From Pelodictyon phaeoclathratiforme BU-1 (lineage in GTDB: Bacteria > Bacteroidota > Chlorobiia > Chlorobiales > Chlorobiaceae), in assembly GCF_000020645.1 (NCBI RefSeq), contig NC_011060.1, positions 308,501 through 372,500 of the forward strand: DNA of 64,000 bases. The letters are read 5' to 3'. Below the pieces are notes generated by a model that had not been told where the DNA came from, made no database searches, and saw only the letters and a program-made list of their open reading frames with translations. Both the position numbers and the translations under genes were made by a program. This document shows, piece by piece, positions 43,733-52,619 of the stretch. The stretch's first letter is position 1, and every line of letters begins with the position of its first letter.

Positions 43733-44740
43733 ATGGCAGTTTCCGCAAAACCCGGGTTTACCGATAAAGTACGAGCACATCTTGAGCTTCTCGATCCTGT
43801 TACCTGGATCAGTGTTTTTCCCTGTCTTGCCGGAGGAGTCATGGCGTCAGGAGCCATGAAGGGTACGCTTCACGATTATCTGTTGCTTTTCGCTATTTTT
43901 TTGATGTTTGGTCCGCTTGGTACCGGATTCAGTCAGTCGGTCAATGACTGTTTTGATCTTGAACTTGACCGGATCAATGAGCCAACCCGTCCGATTCCTT
44001 CAGGTCGTTTGAGTGAAAAAGAGGGATTATGGAACAGTATCATTGCCCTTTTGCTTGCCATGGGACTTGGAATATTCATGGGAGTGCATATTGGAGGATA
44101 TCGTGGCTGGGTTATCGTCTCCTCGATTTTTGCCGCACTTCTTGTCGCCTACCTCTATTCCGCTCCACCCTTCAAGCTGAAAAAAAATATTCTCACTTCA
44201 GCTCCTGCTGTAGGCTTTTCCTATGGTTTTGTCTCGTTTATATCAGCAAACGCCCTGTTCGGCGATATCCGTCCGGAAGCGATCTGGCTTGCCAGTCTGA
44301 ACTTTTTCATGGCGGTAGCCTTGATTATCCTCAATGACTTCAAGTCGGCAGAAGGTGACAAGGATGGTGGGCTCAAGTCACTGACAGTCATGATCGGTGC
44401 AAAAAAAACGTTTCTGGTCTCTTTTATTATTATTGACCTTGTTTTTTCTGTTCTTGCTTACCTCTCGTATTCATGGGGGTTTATGATTCCCGCGTTTTTT
44501 GTTCTGATTGGCCTTGTTTTGAATCTGGTTCTTCAGGTTCAGCTTTTGCGAGATCCGAAGGGTGGAATTTCGTTCTTGCAGGGAGCCGTTGATGATGGAT
44601 TCGGCAATGCAATCGGCAAGAGTGATATTCAGGAACACAACACCTTTCTCCGGTTTCAGGTTGCCAATAACATTCTCTTTTTACTCAACAATCTGCTTGT
44701 TGCCGGTATGGTTGGATTGAAGTATATCACTGTTCAATAA
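43733..44740 (+). CDS. chlG: Chlorophyll synthase, ChlG/BchG type
   Basis: A UbiA-family membrane prenyltransferase that esterifies a (bacterio)chlorophyllide with an isoprenoid alcohol. The 335 residues have about eight hydrophobic segments and the diphosphate motif NDCFDLELDRINEPTRPIPS near residues 64-85; the second Asp-rich loop is NDFKSAEGDKDGG. Green sulfur bacteria have three such enzymes (BchG, ChlG, BchK). I favour ChlG, which makes the small pool of chlorophyll a, but the choice needs a tree. The next gene is a phytol-kinase-like protein. Confidence 0.8.
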   Translation: MAVSAKPGFTDKVRAHLELLDPVTWISVFPCLAGGVMASGAMKGTLHDYLLLFAIFLMFGPLGTGFSQSVNDCFDLELDRINEPTRPIPSGRLSEKEGLWNSIIALLLAMGLGIFMGVHIGGYRGWVIVSSIFAALLVAYLYSAPPFKLKKNILTSAPAVGFSYGFVSFISANALFGDIRPEAIWLASLNFFMAVALIILNDFKSAEGDKDGGLKSLTVMIGAKKTFLVSFIIIDLVFSVLAYLSYSWGFMIPAFFVLIGLVLNLVLQVQLLRDPKGGISFLQGAVDDGFGNAIGKSDIQEHNTFLRFQVANNILFLLNNLLVAGMVGLKYITVQ

Positions 44741-44784
44741 TTTTTTTTACAGAGGCTTTATAACTTACTAACCATGATGCCATT

Positions 44785-45498
44785 ATGGATACTTTACAGG
44801 TAACCTTTTTTTCACTTCCAGTAGTATGGCATAACGCACTGGTTACATTGATGACCTTTGTCTATGTCTTCAGCGTTCCTCCTCTGATGGATTATCTGGT
44901 GACCAATCACTCTCTTCCCCGCGATATCAGTCGCAAGATTACGCACATTTGTGCCGGATCAGCCATTGTTTTTCTTCCTCTTTTTGTTGATGGACACTGG
45001 TCACAATATCTCAATATTACGGTTTTTGCTGTATGGACACTGCTGCTCATCCAGAAAGGGCTTTTTGCTGCCGAAGATGACCAGGCGGTTAAAACCATGA
45101 CCCGTACCGGCGACAAACGTGAACTGCTTAAAGGAACCCTTTATTTTGTGCTTGTTGCCATGATCTGTGGTACACTCTATTACAAGCAGGCTGCAGGAGT
45201 GATGGCCATGGCCATGCTCGGCTGGGGAGATGGTCTTGCACCGATCATTGGTACCCGATATGGAAAAATGAAATACCATATCCTCAGTGATAAAAGTGTT
45301 GAAGGGAGTATTGCCTTCCTTGTCGGAAGTCTCTGTGCCGGACTCTTTTTTGTTCATCTCATTGTGCCGGAATCGTTTGATGCAGGAAAAATCCTCGTTA
45401 TCGCCCTGATTGCAACGATTGTTGAAGGAGTAAGCCCCAAGGAGGTCGATAACCTGACGATTCCTTTTGCCGTTATTGTCGCCTCCGCATTTTTGTGA
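44785..45498 (+). CDS. Phytol kinase / VTE5-type polyprenol kinase
   Basis: The 237-residue membrane protein has about seven hydrophobic segments and the family motifs RKITHICAG near residue 50, GWGDGLAPIIGTRYG near 148-162, KSVEGSIAFLVGS and EGVSPKEVDNLTIP. VTE5-like enzymes phosphorylate phytol or similar alcohols, producing tail donors for chlorophyll synthase. Its place right after chlG supports a role in supplying or recycling the esterifying alcohol. Confidence 0.8.
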   Translation: MDTLQVTFFSLPVVWHNALVTLMTFVYVFSVPPLMDYLVTNHSLPRDISRKITHICAGSAIVFLPLFVDGHWSQYLNITVFAVWTLLLIQKGLFAAEDDQAVKTMTRTGDKRELLKGTLYFVLVAMICGTLYYKQAAGVMAMAMLGWGDGLAPIIGTRYGKMKYHILSDKSVEGSIAFLVGSLCAGLFFVHLIVPESFDAGKILVIALIATIVEGVSPKEVDNLTIPFAVIVASAFL

Positions 45499-45507
45499 GA
45501 TGAGCGT

Positions 45508-46254
45508 ATGAAGAAGGGAGAGACGCAGCCTATTTATTTCATCAGTGATCTGCATATTGGTCTGCAGGATGAAAAAAGCGAGCAGCTCAAGATGGAAAAC
45601 CTTGAACGACTTTTTGCCATCATCAAGGCGGAAGGTCGTTCGCTTTATATGCTTGGTGATATCGTCGATTACTGGATGGAGTTTCGCCATCTCATTCCAA
45701 AGGGGTTTACCCGTTTTTTGTGTCTGTTGTCGGACCTGGTGCGCCACAATATTGAGGTTGTTTATGTTGCAGGAAACCATGATTTTTATCTCGGGCGCTA
45801 CTTTGACGATGAGCTTGGCATAAAAACGCTCTATGGTATGCATGAGCTGCTTTACGATGGTCGCAAATTCATTTTTGCTCATGGTGATGGCCTGGGTAAA
45901 GGGGATCTTGGTTACAAGCTTTTTGCCCGCCTGGTCAGGAATCGCTTCAATCTTGCTCTGCTGTCGGGGTTTCATCCGGATCTGGCTATAGGCATGATGA
46001 AAATGTTTTCACAGTTCAGTCGTGCGCACAAGCCTCCTGATCGTGTGTTTCAGACAGATCGTTTGTTAAACTTTGCCGAATCCCTGGTGGTCGAACAGGA
46101 GTTTGATTACTTTGTGTGTGGTCATAACCATGTCAAGGGAATCAGGGAGCTGTCCGCTGCTCGCAGCAGCTATGTCAATCTGGGGACATGGATTGATGGC
46201 AGTTCACCCTATGGAGTGTTCCAAAATGGATTTTTTCAGCTCAGGGAGCTATAA
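45508..46254 (+). CDS. lpxH: UDP-2,3-diacylglucosamine diphosphatase-type phosphoesterase
   Basis: The 248-residue metallophosphoesterase carries the full motif set: SDLHIG, LGDIVDYW, AGNHDFYLG, FAHGDG and CGHNHVKG. This set and the length fit LpxH, which cleaves UDP-diacylglucosamine to lipid X in lipid A synthesis. LpxH versus the related LpxI/LpxG cannot be tested here, but the calcineurin-like fold fits only LpxH or LpxG. Confidence 0.83.
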   Translation: MKKGETQPIYFISDLHIGLQDEKSEQLKMENLERLFAIIKAEGRSLYMLGDIVDYWMEFRHLIPKGFTRFLCLLSDLVRHNIEVVYVAGNHDFYLGRYFDDELGIKTLYGMHELLYDGRKFIFAHGDGLGKGDLGYKLFARLVRNRFNLALLSGFHPDLAIGMMKMFSQFSRAHKPPDRVFQTDRLLNFAESLVVEQEFDYFVCGHNHVKGIRELSAARSSYVNLGTWIDGSSPYGVFQNGFFQLREL

Positions 46255-46281
46255 CGTTAATATCAAGAGGTAGTTGCTGTT

Positions 46282-47166
46282 ATGGATAGTATTAATCAGG
46301 TACTGAAACTTGGTTTGCCGAAAGGAAGTCTGCAGGATTCCACCATCGATCTTTTCGCACAGGCGGGGTTTCATTTTTCCGTTCAGAGTCGTTCCTATTT
46401 TCCTTCCATAGATGATGATGAGCTGGAAGCTATCTTGATCAGGGCACAGGAGATGGCTCACTATGTCGAGCTGGGTGCTTTTGATGTTGGATTGACGGGT
46501 AAGGACTGGATTATTGAAACCGATGCAGATGTTGTCGAGGTTGCCGATCTGGTCTATTCCAAAGCATCGATGAGGCCGGTTCGCTGGGTACTTTGTGTTC
46601 CTGAAAGCTCGACGGTCAGGTCGGTCAAAGACCTTGAAGGGAAGCATATCGCTACCGAAGTAGTCAATATTACCAGGAAGTACCTTGCAAAAAACGGGGT
46701 CAACGCCATGGTGGAGTTCAGTTGGGGTGCAACTGAAGTGAAACCTCCCGACCTTGCCGATGCTATTGTTGAGGTTACTGAAACGGGTTCTTCGCTCCGG
46801 GCAAACAAGTTGCGTATTGTTGATACCATCCTTGAATCCAATACCAAACTGATTGCCAACAAGGCGTCATGGAATGATCCCTGGAAGAGAGAGAAGATCG
46901 AGAATATGGCCATGCTTTTACTTGGAGCTATCAACGCCCAGGGTAAGGTTGGACTGAAAATGAATGCCCCGAAATCAGCGATCGACAAAATCCTTGCCAT
47001 TATTCCGGCCCTTCGTCAGCCGACCATCTCCAGTCTTGCTGAAGAGCAGTGGGTTGCCCTTGAGGTTATCGTCAGCGAAAAAACGGTACGCAAGCTGATT
47101 CCTGAGCTTAAACGGGCTGGTGCAGAGGGGATTTTCGAGTATAATATCAATAAACTGATCGACTGA
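46282..47166 (+). CDS. hisG: ATP phosphoribosyltransferase (long form)
   Basis: The first enzyme of histidine synthesis. Residues 1-220 are the catalytic part, with LGLPKGSLQDSTIDLF near the start, GLTGKDWI and EVTETGSSLRANKL. The C-terminal ~75 residues (PTISSLAEEQWVALEVIVSE onward) are the regulatory ACT-like domain that binds histidine. The 294-residue length marks the long, feedback-sensitive form. Confidence 0.94.
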   Translation: MDSINQVLKLGLPKGSLQDSTIDLFAQAGFHFSVQSRSYFPSIDDDELEAILIRAQEMAHYVELGAFDVGLTGKDWIIETDADVVEVADLVYSKASMRPVRWVLCVPESSTVRSVKDLEGKHIATEVVNITRKYLAKNGVNAMVEFSWGATEVKPPDLADAIVEVTETGSSLRANKLRIVDTILESNTKLIANKASWNDPWKREKIENMAMLLLGAINAQGKVGLKMNAPKSAIDKILAIIPALRQPTISSLAEEQWVALEVIVSEKTVRKLIPELKRAGAEGIFEYNINKLID

Positions 47167-47195
47167 TAGCTTTTGCCTGATTTATAAACCCTGCA

Positions 47196-47220
47196 GGCTG
47201 CCCGCAAGGGCGGCCTTTTT
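47196..47220 (+). terminator. Terminator-like hairpin after hisG
   Basis: GGCTGCCC (47196-47203), loop GCAA, GGGCGGCC (47208-47215) with one G-T pair and then five T residues. It lies 30 bases after the hisG stop and ends exactly at the likely start of the next gene, which may limit or regulate read-through. Confidence 0.75.
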
Positions 47221-48366
47221 ATGGTCGCCATGCTCCTTTATCAGATAGTGGTACTGCTTTCATTACTGCTCTTTCTTGGCATTTTGCTCAGAAACATGAT
47301 CGACTTGCCGGGTATGCCGGAGCACTGCCCTGAACAGGGTGTGCTTGTGTCGGTTCTTGTTCCGGCTCGCAATGAAGCGTTGAACATTGAGCGCTGTGTG
47401 CGATCACTCATGCGGCAGGAGTATGCTCCATTCGAGATTCTTGTGCTGGATGATGACTCAACCGATGCCACTCCTGAGCTGTTGCGTCGTCTCGTCGTGG
47501 AGTCGGGCGGAAAAGTGCGGATCGTGCAGGGAGAAGCGCTTCCCGATGGATGGCATGGGAAAAGCTGGGCATGTTCCCAGCTTGGTCATCAGGCAAAGGG
47601 TGAGCTTTTGCTCTTTACTGATGCCGATACCACGCATAAACCGGATGCACTCAGGCGTACGGTTGGAGCCATGCAGGCATCAGGAGCCGATATGCTCTCC
47701 CTGATGCCCCATCAGGAGCTTGGCTCATTCTGGGAGAAGCTGGTGGTGCCGCTGGTTCATGTTATTCTCATGTGCTACCTTCCGCTCCGCTTTGTGCGGA
47801 CGAGCAGAAGGGCTGCTTTCTGTTTTGCCAATGGTCAGTTTATTCTTTTCCGCAGGGAGTGTTACACCCGTATTAATGGTCATGCCGCAGTCAGGGAGGC
47901 CATTGTTGAAGATGTCTGGCTCTGCAAGAGTGTGAAAAAAGCAGGTGGTACCGTTGTAGCCTTCAATGGTTCCGATATCGTCAGTTGCAGGATGTATCAT
48001 AATTTCAGGGAAATTTGGGAAGGGTTTTCGAAAAACCTCTTTGCAGCTCTCGGTTACAGTACACCTGGTCTTTTTGTGCTGATTCTGATGATTAGCGCAC
48101 TTTATCTTGTGCCCTGCCTCTTTTTCTCTTACGCACTCATTGCCGGTGAATTCACGGTCTCGCTTTTCTGGCTTCCCCTGATGCAGATGATGGTTGCTCT
48201 TCTCTGCAGGATCTTTATTGCCCGTATTTTCCGTCAGTCACTCGCAATGACCTTGTTGCATGTCTTCTCACAGGTCGTTCTTTTGGCCATCGCCTGCAAC
48301 TCATTTTATGCTATAAAATTCGGAAAAGGTGCGAGTTGGAAGGGAAGGAACTACAATTTTTCCTGA
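47221..48366 (+). CDS. Membrane-bound family 2 glycosyltransferase
   Basis: The 381-residue protein has a membrane segment at about residues 3-23, a GT-A domain with VLVPARNEALNIERC, LDDDSTD, LFTDADTTH and the late acidic VEDVWLCKSVKKAG, and three or four C-terminal hydrophobic segments. It resembles hopanoid- or carotenoid-modifying GT2 enzymes; in Chlorobium a GT2 called CruC makes chlorobactene glucoside, but I cannot say this is it. Starts at 47221 or 47230 are both possible; neither has a clear ribosome site. Confidence 0.75.
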   Translation: MVAMLLYQIVVLLSLLLFLGILLRNMIDLPGMPEHCPEQGVLVSVLVPARNEALNIERCVRSLMRQEYAPFEILVLDDDSTDATPELLRRLVVESGGKVRIVQGEALPDGWHGKSWACSQLGHQAKGELLLFTDADTTHKPDALRRTVGAMQASGADMLSLMPHQELGSFWEKLVVPLVHVILMCYLPLRFVRTSRRAAFCFANGQFILFRRECYTRINGHAAVREAIVEDVWLCKSVKKAGGTVVAFNGSDIVSCRMYHNFREIWEGFSKNLFAALGYSTPGLFVLILMISALYLVPCLFFSYALIAGEFTVSLFWLPLMQMMVALLCRIFIARIFRQSLAMTLLHVFSQVVLLAIACNSFYAIKFGKGASWKGRNYNFS

Positions 48367-48487
48367 TGGAGCGGGAGAATTCGGGGAAGGTGATAATTTT
48401 TTTTAAATTGGCACTTCGCATGTAACGTATCCATCCAGGCGATCTGGTGCCACCAGAAGAGTATCAATTCAAACAAGAGCATAGCTT

Positions 48488-49438
48488 ATGGGTTTCTTAT
48501 CGAAAATATTCGGGAAAAAAGAGGTAGAACTGAAACTTCCAAAGGTTATTGAAGATGTCAACCTGATAAAGACGATGGAAGGTCATCTCGACAGGGTGCT
48601 TGGAGTGAAGTTCAGCGCAGATGGCAAAAAACTGGTCAGTGGCAGTTTTGATGAAACGGTGATGCTGTGGGATGTTGCGTCCGGGCAGAGTCTCTTTACC
48701 ATGAAGGGGCATGAAACCTGGGTTGAGTGTATCGATTTCAGCCGCAATGGCAAACTGCTTGCAAGCGGAAGTACCGACAGTACGGTAAGAATATGGGATG
48801 CTGAAACCGGCAAATGTCTTCATGTCTGCAAAGGTCATGATACGGCAGTGCGTATGGTGGCGTTCAGTCCGGATAGTAAAGTTGTGGCGAGTTGTTCACG
48901 CGATACAACAATCCGGCGGTGGAGTGTTGAGACAGGAGAGGAACTTTCAAGGCTTCTGGGTCATAAATCCTATATCGAGTGTCTTGCCTACAGCCATAAT
49001 GGTAAAACAATTGCCAGTTGCGGCGAGGAACCTGTCATCAAAATATGGGATGTTGAAAGCGGAAAAAACAGTGCGAATTACAGAACAAACGATCGTCTCT
49101 CTCATGCATTGGCCTTCAGTCCGGACGACAGGTTTATTGCGTTTTGTGGCCGCGATGCAATGGTCAAAATTCTTGATGCTGCAAGCGGAGAGATTACCAG
49201 GGTATTTGAGGGCCATCAGGACGCTGTCAGAAGCGTTTGTTTCACTCCGGACGGCTCCAGGGTTGTCAGTGCGGCTAATGATGAAACAGTAAGGTTGTGG
49301 GATATTGAGAGCGGCAAACAGTTGCATCTCTATCGGGGTCATGTGCTTGAAGTGCAGTCTGTTGATGTCTCTCCCGATGGAAAAATAATTGCCAGCGGAA
49401 GTGATGACCGCAAGATCAAGCTCTGGGCAATCAGATAG
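48488..49438 (+). CDS. WD40-repeat protein
   Basis: After a short N-terminal stretch the 316-residue protein consists of seven WD40 repeats of ~41 residues, each with a GH...D...W(D) pattern (GHLDRVLGVKFSADGKKLVS, SFDETVMLWD; last SDDRKIKLWAIR). One complete seven-bladed propeller is expected. No enzymatic domain is attached, so it is likely a scaffold. No signal peptide, so cytoplasmic. Preceded by a ~120-base gap with its own likely promoter. Confidence 0.9.
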   Translation: MGFLSKIFGKKEVELKLPKVIEDVNLIKTMEGHLDRVLGVKFSADGKKLVSGSFDETVMLWDVASGQSLFTMKGHETWVECIDFSRNGKLLASGSTDSTVRIWDAETGKCLHVCKGHDTAVRMVAFSPDSKVVASCSRDTTIRRWSVETGEELSRLLGHKSYIECLAYSHNGKTIASCGEEPVIKIWDVESGKNSANYRTNDRLSHALAFSPDDRFIAFCGRDAMVKILDAASGEITRVFEGHQDAVRSVCFTPDGSRVVSAANDETVRLWDIESGKQLHLYRGHVLEVQSVDVSPDGKIIASGSDDRKIKLWAIR

Positions 49439-49666
49439 AAGGGTTACTGCATAGGTGTTATCGGGGTCGGGAGCTCTTTCGGAAGGCTTTCTGCTTTTTT
49501 TTTGCCAATGTTAAAAAAGTAGCGTAAACTACAGAACTTCCTTTTTGATTTAGCTGAAAGTGAGTAAATTAATTTTACGAAAAATAAATTCATTTTTGAG
49601 CGCCTCATGTCGAGGTTCGCTCATTGTAACGCCAAGTTTAACTGGCAAAAATAAAAAGAGGTAGAT
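49439..49666 (+). promoter_or_regulatory. Long leader of the cold-shock gene
   Basis: The ~228 bases before the csp start contain no gene; the last ~120 are AT-rich and include GAGCGCCTCATG and GAGGTTCGCTC words able to pair. Long structured leaders are typical for temperature-responsive csp messages. The start has an AAGAGGTAG ribosome site. Thermosensing is inference. Confidence 0.5.
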
Positions 49667-49876
49667 ATGGGTACTCAGGTTGAAGGAACAGTCAAATGGT
49701 TCAACGAAGAAAAAGGTTACGGTTTTATTGAGCAGAAAGGCGGAAAAGATGTTTTTGTACATCACAGTGCTATCAATGGCACCGGACGCAAAACTCTTGT
49801 TGAAGGCCAGAAAGTTATGATGGAAGTAACTCAGGGAGCAAAAGGCCTCCAGGCTGAAGATGTAACTCCTCTTTAA
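49667..49876 (+). CDS. Cold-shock domain protein (CspA-like)
   Basis: A 69-residue single-domain protein with the RNA-binding motifs KGYGFIEQ (RNP1) and DVFVHHSAI (RNP2). It binds single-stranded nucleic acids and acts as an RNA chaperone. Free-standing gene with a long leader and a strong hairpin after the stop. Confidence 0.95.
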   Translation: MGTQVEGTVKWFNEEKGYGFIEQKGGKDVFVHHSAINGTGRKTLVEGQKVMMEVTQGAKGLQAEDVTPL

Positions 49877-49911
49877 ATTATTTTCCGGTTACAGGACGGT
49901 TTTTCAGACAA

Positions 49912-49939
49912 CAAAGGACGCACTATCATGCGTCCTTTG
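49912..49939 (+). terminator. Strong hairpin after the csp gene
   Basis: CAAAGGACGCA and TGCGTCCTTTG form a perfect 11-base stem with loop CTATCA. No long T run follows (only CTGTTTGG), so it may be a terminator, an mRNA-stabilising element or both. Confidence 0.7.
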
Positions 49940-50051
49940 CTGTTTGGTGCTGCAGAGGCAGTATTGGGAAGAGGGTATCCATCCTTTTTCCGAAGCCGTA
50001 CTGAAAGTTCAAAAAGAATCTTTGTCATCCATTATTAAACCATCGTCAGTA

Positions 50052-50786
50052 ATGGCCAGCGAACCAGACCTGATTCCGGGTATCTACATCTATTGCGATC
50101 GCTGGTGCGAGCGTTGTGCATTTACCTCGCGCTGTCTTCAGTTTCGTCTTGAGGCGGAAGAACGGGAGGGCGTGGAGGCCTTGCAGAATTTTGACGCATT
50201 GAATCTGCAGTTCTGGGAGGAGATGGGAGAAGCGCTGGTGCAGGCTATGCGTCTTATCCGTGAAATTGCCGTCAGAGAGGGTCTTGAATCTGCTGATCTG
50301 CAAAAGGAAACCGTTCACTCTGAACCACCCGAAACGTTCCAGCATGATGCTCGAGAGCACCCCTGTGCGAGCGCTGCCCTTCTCTACGCCGGAATGGTTA
50401 ATGAATGGTTTGCTATTGCTGATGAACTTCCCGATACGGAAGAATCTTTGCTGATCCATCCACCGCCATCTCTTGAAGAACCGATCCAGGTTATCCGGCA
50501 TTACCAGTATTTTATTTACCCTAAACTTGTTCGTGCTGTTGAAGGGCGCCTCAGCGGAGAGGCTTCATCAGAGAGTGAGATGGAGGCTGACGGATGTGGT
50601 ACAGCCAAAGTTGCCTTGATTGCCATTGATCGTTCTCTTGCCGCATGGAGTCTGATTTATGGGGAGTATCCTTCCGAAGAGGACAGCACGTTATCAATTC
50701 TGGTGCATCTTGACCGATTGCGCCGTTCAGTCGAAGTCCTCTTTCCCGCAGCGCGGGCCTTTATCCGACCGGGATTCGATGCATAG
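50052..50786 (+). CDS. Uncharacterised protein with N-terminal Cys motif
   Basis: I do not recognise the family. From the ATG at 50052 the protein is about 244 residues; the frame is open back to a TTG at 49944, just after the csp hairpin, and the extra 36 residues could be real. A CDRWCERCAFTSRC motif (four Cys) lies about 15 residues in and may bind a metal or Fe-S cluster. The rest is mostly helical and acidic, with no signal peptide or membrane segment. It precedes the DUF4438 gene by 46 bases on the same strand. Confidence 0.65.
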   Translation: MASEPDLIPGIYIYCDRWCERCAFTSRCLQFRLEAEEREGVEALQNFDALNLQFWEEMGEALVQAMRLIREIAVREGLESADLQKETVHSEPPETFQHDAREHPCASAALLYAGMVNEWFAIADELPDTEESLLIHPPPSLEEPIQVIRHYQYFIYPKLVRAVEGRLSGEASSESEMEADGCGTAKVALIAIDRSLAAWSLIYGEYPSEEDSTLSILVHLDRLRRSVEVLFPAARAFIRPGFDA

Positions 50787-50832
50787 ATGTTCCGGAGATT
50801 TTTTTCTGAACAAAACCTTTATCCCAGCTTAT

Positions 50833-51726
50833 ATGCTTCATACCAACGAACAACATCTTGTAGAATTTCTGCTCCAATGTCAGCCGGGACAGCCCAGAAC
50901 CCGAGGCAATTGGGAGGTTGACCATCAGGGCAGGCCCTTTCTTCTTCCCTCCATCGGAGGCATTACCCTGAATGTTCAGGTTGGCGACCCTGCATTCGGC
51001 TGGCAAGGCGATCATATTGAGCCGGGCGTCAGTTGCACCGCAGATACGCAAAAACCTTTCGAGCATCCCAATGTTGGCCTGCAGATGTACTCCTGTGCGG
51101 GAAATATCGCTACCATCGCTACCGGGGAGGCCAAAGGCTCAACAGGACGTGTGATCGGTCATCATGGGGGATCGGAGCATGTGATTGTCGATTTTGAACG
51201 CGAGGCCAAAGAGAAGCTGCTCTACACCGACACCATCATCATTCGTGCCAAAGGGCAGGGGCTGAAGCTGATGGATTATCCTGATATTACTCTTTTTAAT
51301 CTCGATCCAGCCTTGCTTCATGCCATGAAGATTCGGGAAGCTGAAGGCTGTGTGCTTGAAGTGCCCGTCACCACTCTGGTGCCTGCAGTCTGCATGGGAT
51401 CGGGTATTGGTTCTGCCCATGTGGCAAAAGGGGACTACGATATCATGACCAGTGATGCGGAAACCGTTAAAGAGTACGGAATTGACAAGATTCGACTCGG
51501 CGATTTTGTTGCTCTGCAGGATCACGATAATCGTTTCGGCAGGGCATACCGGAAAGGTGCGATCACGATTGGTATTGTCGTGCACAGCGACTGTCTTGAA
51601 GCTGGTCATGGGCCGGGAGTCACCACTCTTATGACCTCCGCCTCGCCGTTGATCAGGCCAGTTCTGGATCCGAAAGCCAATATCGCTGACCTGTTTGGTA
51701 TTGGTACGATTTTCGCAAGGGGATGA
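50833..51726 (+). CDS. DUF4438-type protein
   Basis: About 297 residues from the ATG at 50833 (MLHTNEQHLVEFLLQC); other in-frame starts lie upstream. Blocks include GDPAFGWQGDHIEPGVS, GEAKGSTGRVIGHHGGSEHV, VPAVCMGSGIGSAH and HSDCLEAGHGPGVTTLMT, which I recognise as the DUF4438 family. The conserved His and Asp residues (GDHIEPG, HDNRFGR, HSD) suggest a metal site. Activity unknown; the partner upstream is also unknown. Confidence 0.75.
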   Translation: MLHTNEQHLVEFLLQCQPGQPRTRGNWEVDHQGRPFLLPSIGGITLNVQVGDPAFGWQGDHIEPGVSCTADTQKPFEHPNVGLQMYSCAGNIATIATGEAKGSTGRVIGHHGGSEHVIVDFEREAKEKLLYTDTIIIRAKGQGLKLMDYPDITLFNLDPALLHAMKIREAEGCVLEVPVTTLVPAVCMGSGIGSAHVAKGDYDIMTSDAETVKEYGIDKIRLGDFVALQDHDNRFGRAYRKGAITIGIVVHSDCLEAGHGPGVTTLMTSASPLIRPVLDPKANIADLFGIGTIFARG

Positions 51727-52255
51727 ATCCGTGACGTTTCATCCCTGGTTTCGTTGTGCTTGTCCCCGGCTCCTGTGGTTGCCGGTATTGCACAGATTGA
51801 AGCGGCATTGGGACTGAACATTTGTTAGCGGTATTCAGTAATTCTGCAGGTCGTTGCTCTGTGGCATTATGATTATTCGCTTTATAATGTTGTTTTTTTT
51901 AAATAAAAACTTAACTTATAAGTGAAGTTTTTATTTGGGTTGCTGTTCCTGGATCAAGGTTGATCGTAAGCGTAGCTTGAAATGATTGTAGTTGTGCCAT
52001 TATTGGTCGAATGGATTCAAGCAATTCACATTAAAGTGCCTGTCGTGTGTCAGGGGTTTGTTGCGTTTTTTTACCAATAAGGTTATGTGGTTTTAACGGT
52101 GCAATGACTTGTGATGTGCTATAATGTGAGCTGTAGCGTGCGGGAATGAATCAGAAATGAAGGTTTGTATATTTAATGTTGGTATACTATACTGAGTGTC
52201 GTGTGTGCCGGTTTGGTGCATTTTTTTTGAAAAAAGATAAATAGATATTGTAATC
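51727..52255. other. Intergenic region before the type I secretion locus
   Basis: Over 500 bases with no gene. It holds one large palindrome (51901-51936) and AT-rich sequence towards 52255, where the promoter of the secretion operon is likely. The last bases before the DUF6447 start have no clear ribosome site. Confidence 0.55.
51901..51936. repeat. 36-base imperfect palindrome
   Basis: AAATAAAAACTT (51901-51912) and AAGTTTTTATTT (51925-51936) are perfect complements, and the centre ACTTATAAGT is itself a palindrome. The preceding T8 run (51893-51900) would follow the stem on the opposite strand as A residues, so a classic terminator is not evident; a protein-binding operator is an alternative. 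Confidence 0.75.
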
Positions 52256-52468
52256 ATGCCTGTAACAAAGAACGAAGAGCCGACTTTGACCCACAACGGT
52301 AAAACGTACAACGTTTCAGAATTGTCTGAAACAGCACAAAAACAATTGATGAACGTTAAGATTGCTGATAATGAAATCCGGCGTCTGCAAATGCAGTTGG
52401 CGATTGCCCAGACGGCTCATAATGCCTATCAGCAGGCGTTGATTGAAGCACTTCCTTCGCAGGAGTGA
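52256..52468 (+). CDS. DUF6447-type small protein
   Basis: The 70-residue protein, LTHNGKTYNVSELSETAQKQ then LMNVKIADNEIRRLQMQL, fits a small family (DUF6447) of two short strands and a helix pair. It lies upstream of the type I secretion genes. A role as secretion accessory or regulator is inference from position only. Confidence 0.7.
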   Translation: MPVTKNEEPTLTHNGKTYNVSELSETAQKQLMNVKIADNEIRRLQMQLAIAQTAHNAYQQALIEALPSQE

Positions 52469-52619
52469 GACTGGTCTGCTCCTAAAGGTTTTTTCTGCAG
52501 CCATCTGAAGCTCATTCAAACAGCTACAGGTGGGCTGCAGGTATGTACCTTTGCTCTTGGTTATGTTTATTTTTGACAAAACAGATTGTGAATGATTATG
52601 CATGCAAGGATGAACTGAT

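Noticed and set aside
45001..45975. 324-residue minus-strand frame across the phytol kinase and lpxH genes
   Set aside because: Spans two genes with clear motifs on the plus strand and shows no domain of its own.
47196..47220. Riboswitch or his-type attenuator before the GT2 gene
   Set aside because: Only a simple stem and T run is present; no leader peptide with His codons and no further conserved structure is seen.
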